DNA of 64,000 nucleotides from Mucilaginibacter paludis DSM 18603 (GTDB taxonomy: Bacteria > Bacteroidota > Bacteroidia > Sphingobacteriales > Sphingobacteriaceae), in the NCBI RefSeq assembly GCF_000166195.2, contig NZ_CM001403.1, positions 6,932,877-6,996,876 of the forward strand, in the 5' to 3' direction. The position numbers and the translations under genes were made by a program. The notes beneath the pieces were generated by a model. The model made no database searches and was not told the origin of the DNA. It saw nothing but the letters and a program-made list of their open reading frames with translations. Below are positions 52,921-60,736 of the stretch, piece by piece (position 1 is the first letter of the stretch; each line of letters begins with the position of its first letter).

Positions 52921-53478
52921 TTATTTTATTGCGTTGATTATTTGTTGTTGAATTTGTTTTTCCCGAAGTACCTCTATTTTATTCTTCAGCACTTTTTCTT
53001 TATTTCGAAGCTTATTGATTTGCAAAATCGCTTTTTGTATTTCTAAACCCGGAACAGTAATTTCCAGATTCTCTAAAACTTGTTTTGAAATTGAAGGCAT
53101 TGAAGTACCTATTGCTTGTGCTTTTAAAATTGTTTGTGTTGTATAACTGTTAAGGAACAACGCCAGATATTCAGCCAACAATGTTTCACCAGTCAGTCTT
53201 ATTACAAAAAACGAAGTTGATGCTACAGAAGCTTCGTTATGATTTTCAAAAACAGCAGCAAAGTTTTTTGTTCCCTTGGCAGCAAACAAAACATCTCCGT
53301 TTTTTAACAGGTGCTTTTCAGAGATGCCTTCAGCCATTAAATCGGGATGCAGAATAGAAAGTAATTGACCATATTCATCAAAATGCTTAGATTGCAAATA
53401 CACCACTTCACCAATTCCGGATGGCTTTGCAAATAGCCCGGTTTGGATATTTGTAATATCTTTTATTAGCTTTTTCAA
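52921..53478 (-). CDS. Half-length HsdS-like specificity protein
   Basis: 185 aa, one target-recognition domain: SKHFDEYG, LLKNGDVLFAAKGTKNFAAV (typical HsdS segment) and ENLEITVPGLEIQKAILQINKLR followed by a coiled helix (KVLKNKIEVLREKQ). This is the first gene of the operon. Single-domain HsdS proteins can dimerise to replace a full HsdS, but a full HsdS exists two genes further, so it is redundant or gives alternative specificity. Confidence 0.85.
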   Translation of the reverse strand: MKKLIKDITNIQTGLFAKPSGIGEVVYLQSKHFDEYGQLLSILHPDLMAEGISEKHLLKNGDVLFAAKGTKNFAAVFENHNEASVASTSFFVIRLTGETLLAEYLALFLNSYTTQTILKAQAIGTSMPSISKQVLENLEITVPGLEIQKAILQINKLRNKEKVLKNKIEVLREKQIQQQIINAIK

Positions 53479-53765
53479 ATTTATTCTTTTGTAATAGAGC
53501 TACAAATGTAAATTAATCTTTCCAATAAGCTTAATTTAATAAAAATTATTTAAAGTAGAGGCCCTACAAAATTACGCAGGTTTTTTTTAGAAGATTTTTC
53601 GTGTTTGGAGCATTGGCTATAGGGCAGTGTAATTTTCCATGCCCAATTTGCTGAAAGGTGTTGGAGAGAGGGCTGATAAAGATAACTTCTGATCCATCTG
53701 GACAAATATAATCAAGGTGGCCCTGTTTGTATGATGTATATTTTTTTTGTTAACAACCCCCTTTT

Positions 53766-53852
53766 GCGTTAACGATTGCAGTGAATACCGGCCTGTGGCT
53801 AAGGCCTGCGCAGTATAAACGGAAAGCGTGGGCCGGAGGCAACGCCCTGCTA
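53766..53852. repeat. Dispersed repeat family B
   Basis: GCGTTAACGATTGCAGTGAA...CGGCCTGTGGCTAAGGCCTG...GGGCCGGAGGCAACGCCCTG. Best-conserved copy; compare 20838 and 34665. The region 53479-53960 has no gene. Confidence 0.75.
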
Positions 53853-53961
53853 AACTGAAAACACGAGGTGGAAAGTTGAAATAACGCCATCGATCATTCA
53901 ATCAATAACCTGGTGTTCCCCAGCCACCCATCAAATCAATCAATCAACAATTCCTCCGGTC

Positions 53962-53974
53962 TATCAAAATGATA
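53962..53974 (+). promoter_or_regulatory. Palindromic site upstream of kdp, same as at kup
   Basis: TATCAAAATGATA, centre at 53968, about 128 bases before the expected sigma-54 start. It is the same palindrome as the four at 36630-36707, reverse-read. A weaker TCATTATGA word follows at 53984. Likely binding site of the NtrC-type regulator. Confidence 0.7.
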
Positions 53975-54069
53975 ATTCCTTCTCATTATGATTTCCAATT
54001 CAGGTTTGGTAAAATATTTTTAATATTTAATTTTCTGTAAGTCAAGTAATTACAAATATGATACTCCTC

Positions 54070-54084
54070 TGGCACCGCTCTTGG
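54070..54084 (+). promoter_or_regulatory. Sigma-54 promoter of the kdp operon
   Basis: TGGCACCGCTCTTGG matches the consensus TGGCAC-N5-TTGC at 14 of the fixed or required positions except the last C; GG-N10-GG spacing is correct. Transcription would begin near 54096, 16 bases before the first ATG, so the 30-aa gene is first in the message. Confidence 0.75.
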
Positions 54085-54111
54085 TAAAGGCTCTATAAAA
54101 AATCAAACATT

Positions 54112-54204
54112 ATGGATGCATTACTCACAATAGCCTACGTAGTTTTATTTATAGCCTTTTTCTGGCTCTTTTTTAAATCAGTTAATTACTTCGAAAAAAT
54201 CTAA
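54112..54204 (+). CDS. 30-aa membrane microprotein preceding kdpF
   Basis: MDALLTIAYVVLFIAFFWLF is a single membrane segment followed by a KSVNYFEKI tail. It is 5 bases upstream of kdpF, is first after the sigma-54 promoter, and is not a copy of kdpF by sequence. Its short leader and adjacency suggest a small partner of the Kdp complex. No family known to me. Confidence 0.65.
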   Translation: MDALLTIAYVVLFIAFFWLFFKSVNYFEKI

Positions 54205-54209
54205 GCAAC

Positions 54210-54287
54210 ATGATCGCACTATTTATTGTGGCCGTGGCCGTGTTTGTATACATGGTATACGTGCTTCTTAAACCCGAACAATTTTAA
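54210..54287 (+). CDS. kdpF: KdpF small subunit of the Kdp K+-ATPase
   Basis: 25 aa: MIALFIVAVAVFVYMVYVLL followed by KPEQF, a single membrane segment with the family's short polar end. It stabilises KdpFABC. It is 11 bases before kdpA. The ORF is below usual gene-calling length and easily missed. Confidence 0.85.
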   Translation: MIALFIVAVAVFVYMVYVLLKPEQF

Positions 54288-54298
54288 TTATTAAAACA

Positions 54299-56014
54299 AT
54301 GAACACCGAACTTTCAGGGGTAATACTCACTTACCTGCTCACGCTCATCATTGCCGTACCGCTTGGCTTGTATATGGCCAAGGTTTTTAAGGGCGAAAAA
54401 ACATGGCTTGATTTTATGGCTCCTGTTGAGCGCTTGATCTTCCGCTTGAGCGGGATTGATGCTCAGCGCGAAATGAACTGGAAACAGCATTTATACGCCA
54501 TGCTTACCGTTAACGCAGTGTGGCTGTTTTACGCTTTCTTTTGCTTACTGTACCAGTCGCACTTGCCGTTAAACCCGGATGCCAACCCCAGCCAAACGCC
54601 CGATTTAGCCTTTAACACGGCCATTAGCTTTTTGGTAAACTGTAACCTGCAGGATTACTCGGGCGAGAGCGGTGCCACTTACTTTACACAGCATTTTGTG
54701 TTTATGTTTTTGCACTTTGCATCGGCCGCAACTGGTATAGCTGCCTTGGTTGCCCTGTTTAGAGGGTTAAAGGATAAGGTAACCGATAAGCTGGGTAACT
54801 TTTGGGATAACTTTGTTAAAACGATAACCCGTATACTATTACCTTTTTCTATCCTGATTGCCATTATCCTGGCTTTTAACGGTATGCCAACCAGCTACCA
54901 GGGTAAAGATACGCTGATAGGCATGCAGGGCGATACCATCCACGTATCGCGCGGACCGGTTGCTGCCATGGTTGCCATTAAGCACTTAGGTACCAATGGC
55001 GGCGGATGGTTTGGAGCCAACTCGGCCCACCCGCTGGAAAACCCTAACTATTTAACCAATACGGTTGAGCTTGTAGCTCAGCTGATTATACCGATAGGTT
55101 TGGTATTTGCCTTAGGCTTTTATTTAAATAAAAAGAAGTTTGCTTACGTGATGTTTGGCGTGATGACCATTGGGATGCTTTGCCTGATGATACCCACCCT
55201 TAACGCCGAGGTAAACGGTAACCCGGCCATTGCCCACATGGGTATTAGCCAGCCTACCGGAGCCATGGAAGGTAAGGAAGTGCGCTTTGGGCCTTTAAAC
55301 TCGGCCTACTGGAGCGTGATGACTACCATAACCTCTACCGGATCGGTTAACTCGATGCATGATAGTGCTATGCCGGTTTCGGGCTTCAGCATGATGATGG
55401 GCATGATGGTGAACTGCTTTTATGGTGGTGTGGGTGTAGGCTTTTTAAACTTTTACATTTTTATCATCATCGCCATATTTATTTCGGGATTGATGGTTGG
55501 GCGTACGCCGGAGTTTTTTGGCCGAAAGATAGAGGCTCGCGAAATGAAGATCGCTTCGCTGATTGCCCTGCTGCACCCCTTTATTATCCTGGTGGGTACC
55601 GCCATATCATCTTATGTGCTGGTACACTTCCCCAATGCCGATTGGGCCGTTAAGCCTTCGGCATGGTTAAACAACCCGGGCAGCCACGGTTTCTCCGAAA
55701 TGTTGTACCAATACTCATCGTGCGCAGCCAACAATGGTTCGGGCTTTGAGGGCCTGGGCGATAACAATATTTTTTGGAACGTAAGCGCCGGTTTTGTGAT
55801 GATACTGGGCAGGTTTTTACCCATTATTGGTCCGGTAGCTATAGCAGGTATACTGGCTAACAAAAAATTTGTGCCCGAGAGTGCCGGTACCTTAAAAAGC
55901 GATACCTCCACATTTGGTGTGATGGTTTTCGCCGTCATCGTGATTATTGCCGCGCTGTCGTTTTTCCCTGCATTGGCGCTGGGGCCAATTGCCGAACATT
56001 TTTCTTTAAAATAA
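54299..56014 (+). CDS. kdpA: Potassium-transporting ATPase subunit KdpA
   Basis: 571 aa, ten membrane segments; forms the K+ channel. Selectivity-loop segments can be seen: NLQDYSGESG (about 117-126), GTNGGGWFGANSAHP (about 231-245), TTITSTGSVNSMHD and SSCAANNGSGFEG. Start ATG 54299. Normal length. It is followed by a 119-base repeat gap instead of abutting kdpB. Confidence 0.97.
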   Translation: MNTELSGVILTYLLTLIIAVPLGLYMAKVFKGEKTWLDFMAPVERLIFRLSGIDAQREMNWKQHLYAMLTVNAVWLFYAFFCLLYQSHLPLNPDANPSQTPDLAFNTAISFLVNCNLQDYSGESGATYFTQHFVFMFLHFASAATGIAALVALFRGLKDKVTDKLGNFWDNFVKTITRILLPFSILIAIILAFNGMPTSYQGKDTLIGMQGDTIHVSRGPVAAMVAIKHLGTNGGGWFGANSAHPLENPNYLTNTVELVAQLIIPIGLVFALGFYLNKKKFAYVMFGVMTIGMLCLMIPTLNAEVNGNPAIAHMGISQPTGAMEGKEVRFGPLNSAYWSVMTTITSTGSVNSMHDSAMPVSGFSMMMGMMVNCFYGGVGVGFLNFYIFIIIAIFISGLMVGRTPEFFGRKIEAREMKIASLIALLHPFIILVGTAISSYVLVHFPNADWAVKPSAWLNNPGSHGFSEMLYQYSSCAANNGSGFEGLGDNNIFWNVSAGFVMILGRFLPIIGPVAIAGILANKKFVPESAGTLKSDTSTFGVMVFAVIVIIAALSFFPALALGPIAEHFSLK

Positions 56015-56019
56015 AAAAG

Positions 56020-56105
56020 CCCCACCCAACCCTCCCCAAAGGAGAGGGCTTTTAAAAGCAAAAAGAAAAAAAGTCTCCCCTATTGGGGGAGATTTAGAGG
56101 GGGCC
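56020..56105. repeat. Dispersed repeat family C between kdpA and kdpB
   Basis: CCCCACCCAACCCTCCCC, AGGAGAGGGCTTTT and CTCCCCTATTGGGGGAGATT plus TAGAGGGGGC, as at 9563-9723. In the transcript it can form a hairpin from the CTCCCC/GGGGGAG pair. It may change the kdpA:kdpB ratio; this is inferred. Confidence 0.8.
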
Positions 56106-56133
56106 CGGTGTTTATGTTTAACAAAATAAAAAA

Positions 56134-58161
56134 ATGAAAACTCAAAATAAATTATTCCAGGGCGAGCAGGTGAGTGATGCTTTAAAGCAATCGTTCATTA
56201 AACTTGATCCACGTATATTAATTAAAAACCCGGTGATGTTCACCGTGGAAATAGGCACCGTGGTGATGCTGATTGTGAGCATCTTCTCGTTTGCCAACAA
56301 AGGCCAGGGAAGCTTTGGTTACAACCTTACCGTTTTTATTGTACTGTTGTTAACCGTTTTGTTTGCCAATTTTGCAGAGGCTATTGCCGAAGCACGTGGC
56401 AAGGCCCAGGCCGAAAGCCTGCGCAAAACCCGCGAAGAAACACCTGCCCGGGTTATTGTTAACGGTAAAGAACAAAGGGTAATGTCGTCGCAATTAAAAA
56501 AGGGCGATGTATTTATCTGCGAAACCGGAGATAATATCCCTACCGATGGCGAAATTATTGAAGGGATAGCCACCATTGATGAGTCGGCCATTACAGGCGA
56601 ATCTGCCCCGGTTATCCGGGAGTCGGGCGGCGATAAATCATCCGTTACTGGTGGTACCAAAGTACTGTCGGACAGGATTAAGGTGATGGTAACCACCCAG
56701 CCCGGCGAAAGCTTTTTAGATAAGATGATTGCTTTGGTTGAAGGTGCATCGCGCCAAAAAACACCTAACGAAATTGCTTTAACCATTTTACTGGCCGGCT
56801 TTACCCTGATATTTGTTATTGTATGTATCACGCTTAAACCCTTTGCCGACTATGCTAACACTCCGATTACCATAGCGGCCTTTATTTCACTGTTTGTTTG
56901 TTTGATCCCTACTACCATCGGTGGCCTTTTATCGGCCATCGGTATAGCGGGGATGGATAGGGCGCTGCGTGCCAACGTAATTACCAAATCGGGCAAAGCG
57001 GTTGAAACTGCCGGCGATTTAGATACCCTGTTGTTAGATAAAACAGGCACCATTACTATAGGTAACCGTAAAGCCACCAACTTTTACCCCGCCGATGGCG
57101 TTAACGAGGATGTGTTTGCCCGTGCCTGCGTACTAAGCTCGCTGGCCGACGAAACTCCCGAAGGTAAATCAATTGTGGAACTGGCCGAGCAAACCAAAAA
57201 TATGCTGGCTGTGAAAGCACCTGCCGGTTCGGTATTTATTAAGTTTACTGCCGAAACCCGCTCGAGCGGATTGGATACTCCCGATGGCTTGCGCATCCGT
57301 AAAGGCGCGTTTGATTCGATCCGTAACATCGCTTTAAAGGCTGGGCACATCTTCCCGTCGGAAGTTGAAAAACAGGTAAAGCTGATAGCCTCTAACGGTG
57401 GTACACCGCTGGTAGTATCTGAAAATGAAGAGATACTGGGCGTAATTGAGTTACAGGATATTATTAAACCCGGCATTGCCGAACGTTTTGAGCGCTTACG
57501 CAAGATGGGTGTAAAAACCGTGATGGTTACCGGTGATAACCCCCTTACAGCTAAATTTATAGCCGAAAAAGCCGGTGTTGACGATTTTATTGCCGAGGCT
57601 AAGCCCGAAGATAAAATGAACTACATTAAAGCCGAGCAACAAGGCGGCAAGCTGGTTGCCATGATGGGTGATGGTACAAACGATGCGCCCGCCCTGGCCC
57701 AGGCTGATGTAGGCGTGGCCATGAACAGCGGTACACAGGCCGCCAAAGAAGCCGGTAACATGGTGGATTTGGATAACGACCCTACCAAGCTGATTGAAAT
57801 TGTGGAAATAGGCAAGCAGTTGTTAATGACCCGCGGTACGCTAACCACCTTCTCGATAGCGAACGATGTGGCCAAGTACTTCGCCATCGTTCCGGCGCTG
57901 TTTATGGTATCTATCCCGGCTTTAAAGGCTTTAAACATTATGCAGCTGCACAGCCCCGAGTCGGCCATATTGTCGGCAGTAATTTTTAACGCCATCATTA
58001 TACCGATGCTTATCCCGCTGGCATTACGCGGTGTGGAATATAAACCGATAGGTGCCAGTGCTTTATTAAGGCGCAACCTGTTTATTTACGGTTTCGGCGG
58101 TATATTGATACCCTTTATAGGTATTAAACTGATTGATTTACTGGTAGCTATATTTATATGA
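56134..58161 (+). CDS. kdpB: Potassium-transporting ATPase subunit KdpB (P-type ATPase)
   Basis: 675 aa. Phosphorylation motif DKTGTIT with Asp302, TGES in AITGESAPV (about 149-157), hinge motif GDGTNDAPAL and NMVDLDNDPTKLIEIVEIG are all present. It hydrolyses ATP to power K+ import. Length is normal. Start after a repeat-filled spacer; next gene follows only after 305 bases. Confidence 0.97.
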   Translation: MKTQNKLFQGEQVSDALKQSFIKLDPRILIKNPVMFTVEIGTVVMLIVSIFSFANKGQGSFGYNLTVFIVLLLTVLFANFAEAIAEARGKAQAESLRKTREETPARVIVNGKEQRVMSSQLKKGDVFICETGDNIPTDGEIIEGIATIDESAITGESAPVIRESGGDKSSVTGGTKVLSDRIKVMVTTQPGESFLDKMIALVEGASRQKTPNEIALTILLAGFTLIFVIVCITLKPFADYANTPITIAAFISLFVCLIPTTIGGLLSAIGIAGMDRALRANVITKSGKAVETAGDLDTLLLDKTGTITIGNRKATNFYPADGVNEDVFARACVLSSLADETPEGKSIVELAEQTKNMLAVKAPAGSVFIKFTAETRSSGLDTPDGLRIRKGAFDSIRNIALKAGHIFPSEVEKQVKLIASNGGTPLVVSENEEILGVIELQDIIKPGIAERFERLRKMGVKTVMVTGDNPLTAKFIAEKAGVDDFIAEAKPEDKMNYIKAEQQGGKLVAMMGDGTNDAPALAQADVGVAMNSGTQAAKEAGNMVDLDNDPTKLIEIVEIGKQLLMTRGTLTTFSIANDVAKYFAIVPALFMVSIPALKALNIMQLHSPESAILSAVIFNAIIIPMLIPLALRGVEYKPIGASALLRRNLFIYGFGGILIPFIGIKLIDLLVAIFI

Positions 58162-58466
58162 GTATTGCGATGTGAGTATTGCGTATTGCGATGAAAAAGT
58201 TTAGATAGGTAGTTGAAGTATAGCGTAATGAGTATTGCGTATTGCGATAAAAAAAGTTTGGATAGATAGTAAAAAACATAATCCAGTATAACATCGCACT
58301 ACGCACTACGCAAATCTCAATACTAAAATAACATCGCACTACGCACTACGCAAATCTCAATACTAAAAAAGACATCGCATTACGCAATACGCAAATCTCA
58401 ATACTAAAAAAATACTAAAAAACAAACATCGCAATACGCAATACGCAAATCTCAATACTAAAAAAA
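58160..58466. repeat. Inverted micro-repeat array between kdpB and kdpC
   Basis: Left part has GAGTATTGCGTATTGCGATG words; right part has several copies of CATCGCACTACGCACTACGC and AAATCTCAATACTAAAA, the inverse. Same design as at 297-476, 4334-4612 and 20925-21132. It lies inside the kdp operon. Confidence 0.8.
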
Positions 58467-59033
58467 ATGAAAACATATCTGTTGCCTTCCTTAAAAATAA
58501 CAGTGATCCTGTTGGTTATACTGGCTGGCTTATATCCTTTAGCCATTGCTGCCGTTGGTAAATTAACCCCCGGTGGTGGTGATGGTGTTACCGTAAGTTT
58601 ACACGGCAAAGTAGTTGGCTACGCTAATGTGGGCCAAAAGTTTACTAAAGACGAGTATTTTTGGTCGCGCCCTTCGGCGGTTGATTACCATGCCGATGGT
58701 TCGGGCGGCTCAAACAAAGGCCCCTCAAACCCCGATTATCTTAAGGATGTTGAGGGCCGTATCCAAAACTTTTTAAAACATAACCCTGGTGTAACCCGCG
58801 CCCAGATCCCCGCCGAACTGGTAACCGCATCAGGCAGCGGGCTTGATCCTGACCTGTCGCCCGCAGGCGCCAAAGTTCAGGCCGCCCGTGTTGCCAAAGC
58901 CCGTAACTTAAGCACCGATAAAGTGTTAGCTTTGGTTGATGAGCATACCGAGCAACCCCTGCTGGGCCTGTTCGGCCCCGCCAAGGTAAACGTGCTGAAG
59001 CTGAACATCGCGCTGGATAGCATGGGTAAATAA
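58467..59033 (+). CDS. kdpC: Potassium-transporting ATPase subunit KdpC
   Basis: 188 aa, one N-terminal membrane anchor (ITVILLVILAGLYPLAIAAVG). YFWSRPSAVDYHADGSGGSN (about 65-84) and the C-terminal LVDEHTEQPLLGLFGPAKVNVLKLN are the family hallmarks. Helps assembly and affinity of KdpA-KdpB. Confidence 0.96.
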   Translation: MKTYLLPSLKITVILLVILAGLYPLAIAAVGKLTPGGGDGVTVSLHGKVVGYANVGQKFTKDEYFWSRPSAVDYHADGSGGSNKGPSNPDYLKDVEGRIQNFLKHNPGVTRAQIPAELVTASGSGLDPDLSPAGAKVQAARVAKARNLSTDKVLALVDEHTEQPLLGLFGPAKVNVLKLNIALDSMGK

Positions 59034-59611
59034 AAAAGCGGAGGGGCGTGTGCGATAGAAGCTGCAAAGCCCCTCTGCCTATGTAGAGATTGCTTCGTGC
59101 CTCGCAATGACGTTTTAATAATATGATGATCAGTTTCTCAAAGTGTTATCGCGAACAGCAATGAGATGATGTTTGAACTTATTTTATACAAAGGCAAAAG
59201 TGGGCAAAGGCCCGACTGCACGCCGGGCCAGGAGTTGGCCTGTGGGCGGAAGGATCGGGCAGTCTTGACTTTTTTGGTTCTTTTTGTGTCAAGACAAAAA
59301 GAACAAAGCCCTTCGCGCGGCGATTGAGCGCGCCGATGCTATAAATTAAGACCTACTGCTTTATAAGCGCAAAACAAACGAAATGATAAATCGAGAACTG
59401 ATACCACGTTATAAGGAGTTAAGACAAAGCAATCTCCAAGTTATACAGGGCGAACTTGCAGAGCGGCTCTGCTTCCGTGCGATTGCTTCGTCCCTCGCAA
59501 TGACAGTTGGTGGCGAGGTTAATTTGCAGACCGGCCCCACCTACGTAGAGATTGCTTCATACCTCGCAATGACGCTTAAGTGAGGAATAATTATTCACAG
59601 TTAACAACCAA
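59034..59611. repeat. Gene-free kdpC-kdpD spacer with family E repeats
   Basis: Contains AGAGATTGCTTCGTGCCTCG (59084-59103), AAGCAATCTCCAAG (59428), CTCGCAATGACAGTTGG and the repeated CTCGCAATGACG words (59440-59575), and the run TCTTGACTTTTTTGGTTC plus TGTCAAGACAAAAAGAAC (59262-59303). In many related operons a porin gene lies at this place; none is visible here. Confidence 0.65.
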
Positions 59612-60733
59612 ATGGAAAAGGAAGAATCGGTTCAGCACTTTCTCGAGCTGATCAAAAAATCAAGGCGCGGGAAGTTTAAGATCTACATTGGCATGAGTGC
59701 CGGCGTGGGTAAAACTTACCGGATGCTGCTGGAGGCGCAGGCACTGCTGCGCAACGGCATTGATGTAAAGATTGGCTATATTGAAACGCATAACCGTAAA
59801 GAAACCCTGGCGCAGTTAGAGGGGCTGCCGCTCATCCCCCGCAGGCACTTGTTTTACAAGGGCAAGGACCTGGAGGAGATGGACCTGCAAGCCATCATTA
59901 ACCTGCGCCCCGAAGTAGTGATTGTTGATGAACTGGCCCATACCAATATCGAGGGCAGCAAAAACGATAAACGCTGGCAGGATGTGGTGGATATTTTAAA
60001 CGCCGGTATCAACGTGATCAGCGCGGTAAACATTCAGCACATCGAGAGCCTGAACGAGGATATTGAGAAAATTACCGGCACCGCCATCCGCGAGCGCATC
60101 CCGGATAGTGTGTTGCAGCTGGCCGACGAGGTGGTGAACATCGATTTAACGGCTGATGAGTTGATTGACCGTCTGAAGGAAGGCAAGATATACGATGAAA
60201 AGAAGGTGCCTCTGGCGCTGGGCAATTTTTTCCAAACCGAGCGCATTTTGCAGCTGCGCGAGCTGGCCCTTAAAGAGGTGGCCCACCTGCTGGAGCGGAA
60301 AATTGATATTGAGATCCCTAAAACCATTAAGTTGCGGCCCGAGTTACTTTTGGCCTGCATTAGCACCAACGAGGCTTCGGCTAAAATCATTATCCGCAAA
60401 ACGGCCAGGCTGGCATCGTACTACCGATCCAAATGGTTTGTGATGTATGTACAAACCGATACCGAAAGCAGTGATAAAATCAGGCTCTCGTCGCAACGAT
60501 ATCTGATCAATAACTTTAAATTAGCCACCGAATTGGGGGCCGAGGTAATTAAAGTAAAAAGCAACAATGTGGCTAAAGCCATCTGGGAAACTGCCGAGAA
60601 ATACGAAATTACAACCATTTGCATTGGCAAGCCCCATTTTAAATTTTACCAGCTGGTTATTAAAACGGCTGTTTTTACGCAACTGCTCAATAAATTGAGT
60701 AAATCGGATGTTGACCTTGTTATACTATCATAA
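59612..60733 (+). CDS. kdpD: KdpD N-terminal sensor protein (stand-alone)
   Basis: 373 aa, only the cytoplasmic sensor part of KdpD. Walker A GMSAGVGKTYRM (27-38), IGYIETHNRKET (about 54-65), VVIVDELAHTN and NIQHIESLND-like (INVISAVNIQHIESLNEDIE) motifs, then a universal-stress-protein domain from about residue 245 (LLACISTNEASAKIIIRKTA). No membrane or kinase domain; the kinase follows 3 bases later. Probably reports K+ or nucleotide state to the kinase. Confidence 0.92.
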   Translation: MEKEESVQHFLELIKKSRRGKFKIYIGMSAGVGKTYRMLLEAQALLRNGIDVKIGYIETHNRKETLAQLEGLPLIPRRHLFYKGKDLEEMDLQAIINLRPEVVIVDELAHTNIEGSKNDKRWQDVVDILNAGINVISAVNIQHIESLNEDIEKITGTAIRERIPDSVLQLADEVVNIDLTADELIDRLKEGKIYDEKKVPLALGNFFQTERILQLRELALKEVAHLLERKIDIEIPKTIKLRPELLLACISTNEASAKIIIRKTARLASYYRSKWFVMYVQTDTESSDKIRLSSQRYLINNFKLATELGAEVIKVKSNNVAKAIWETAEKYEITTICIGKPHFKFYQLVIKTAVFTQLLNKLSKSDVDLVILS

Positions 60734-60736
60734 ATC

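Noticed and set aside
53617..53901. 94-codon minus-strand open frame
   Set aside because: Most of it is a family B repeat and a similar reading appears in the repeat at 34554-34835.
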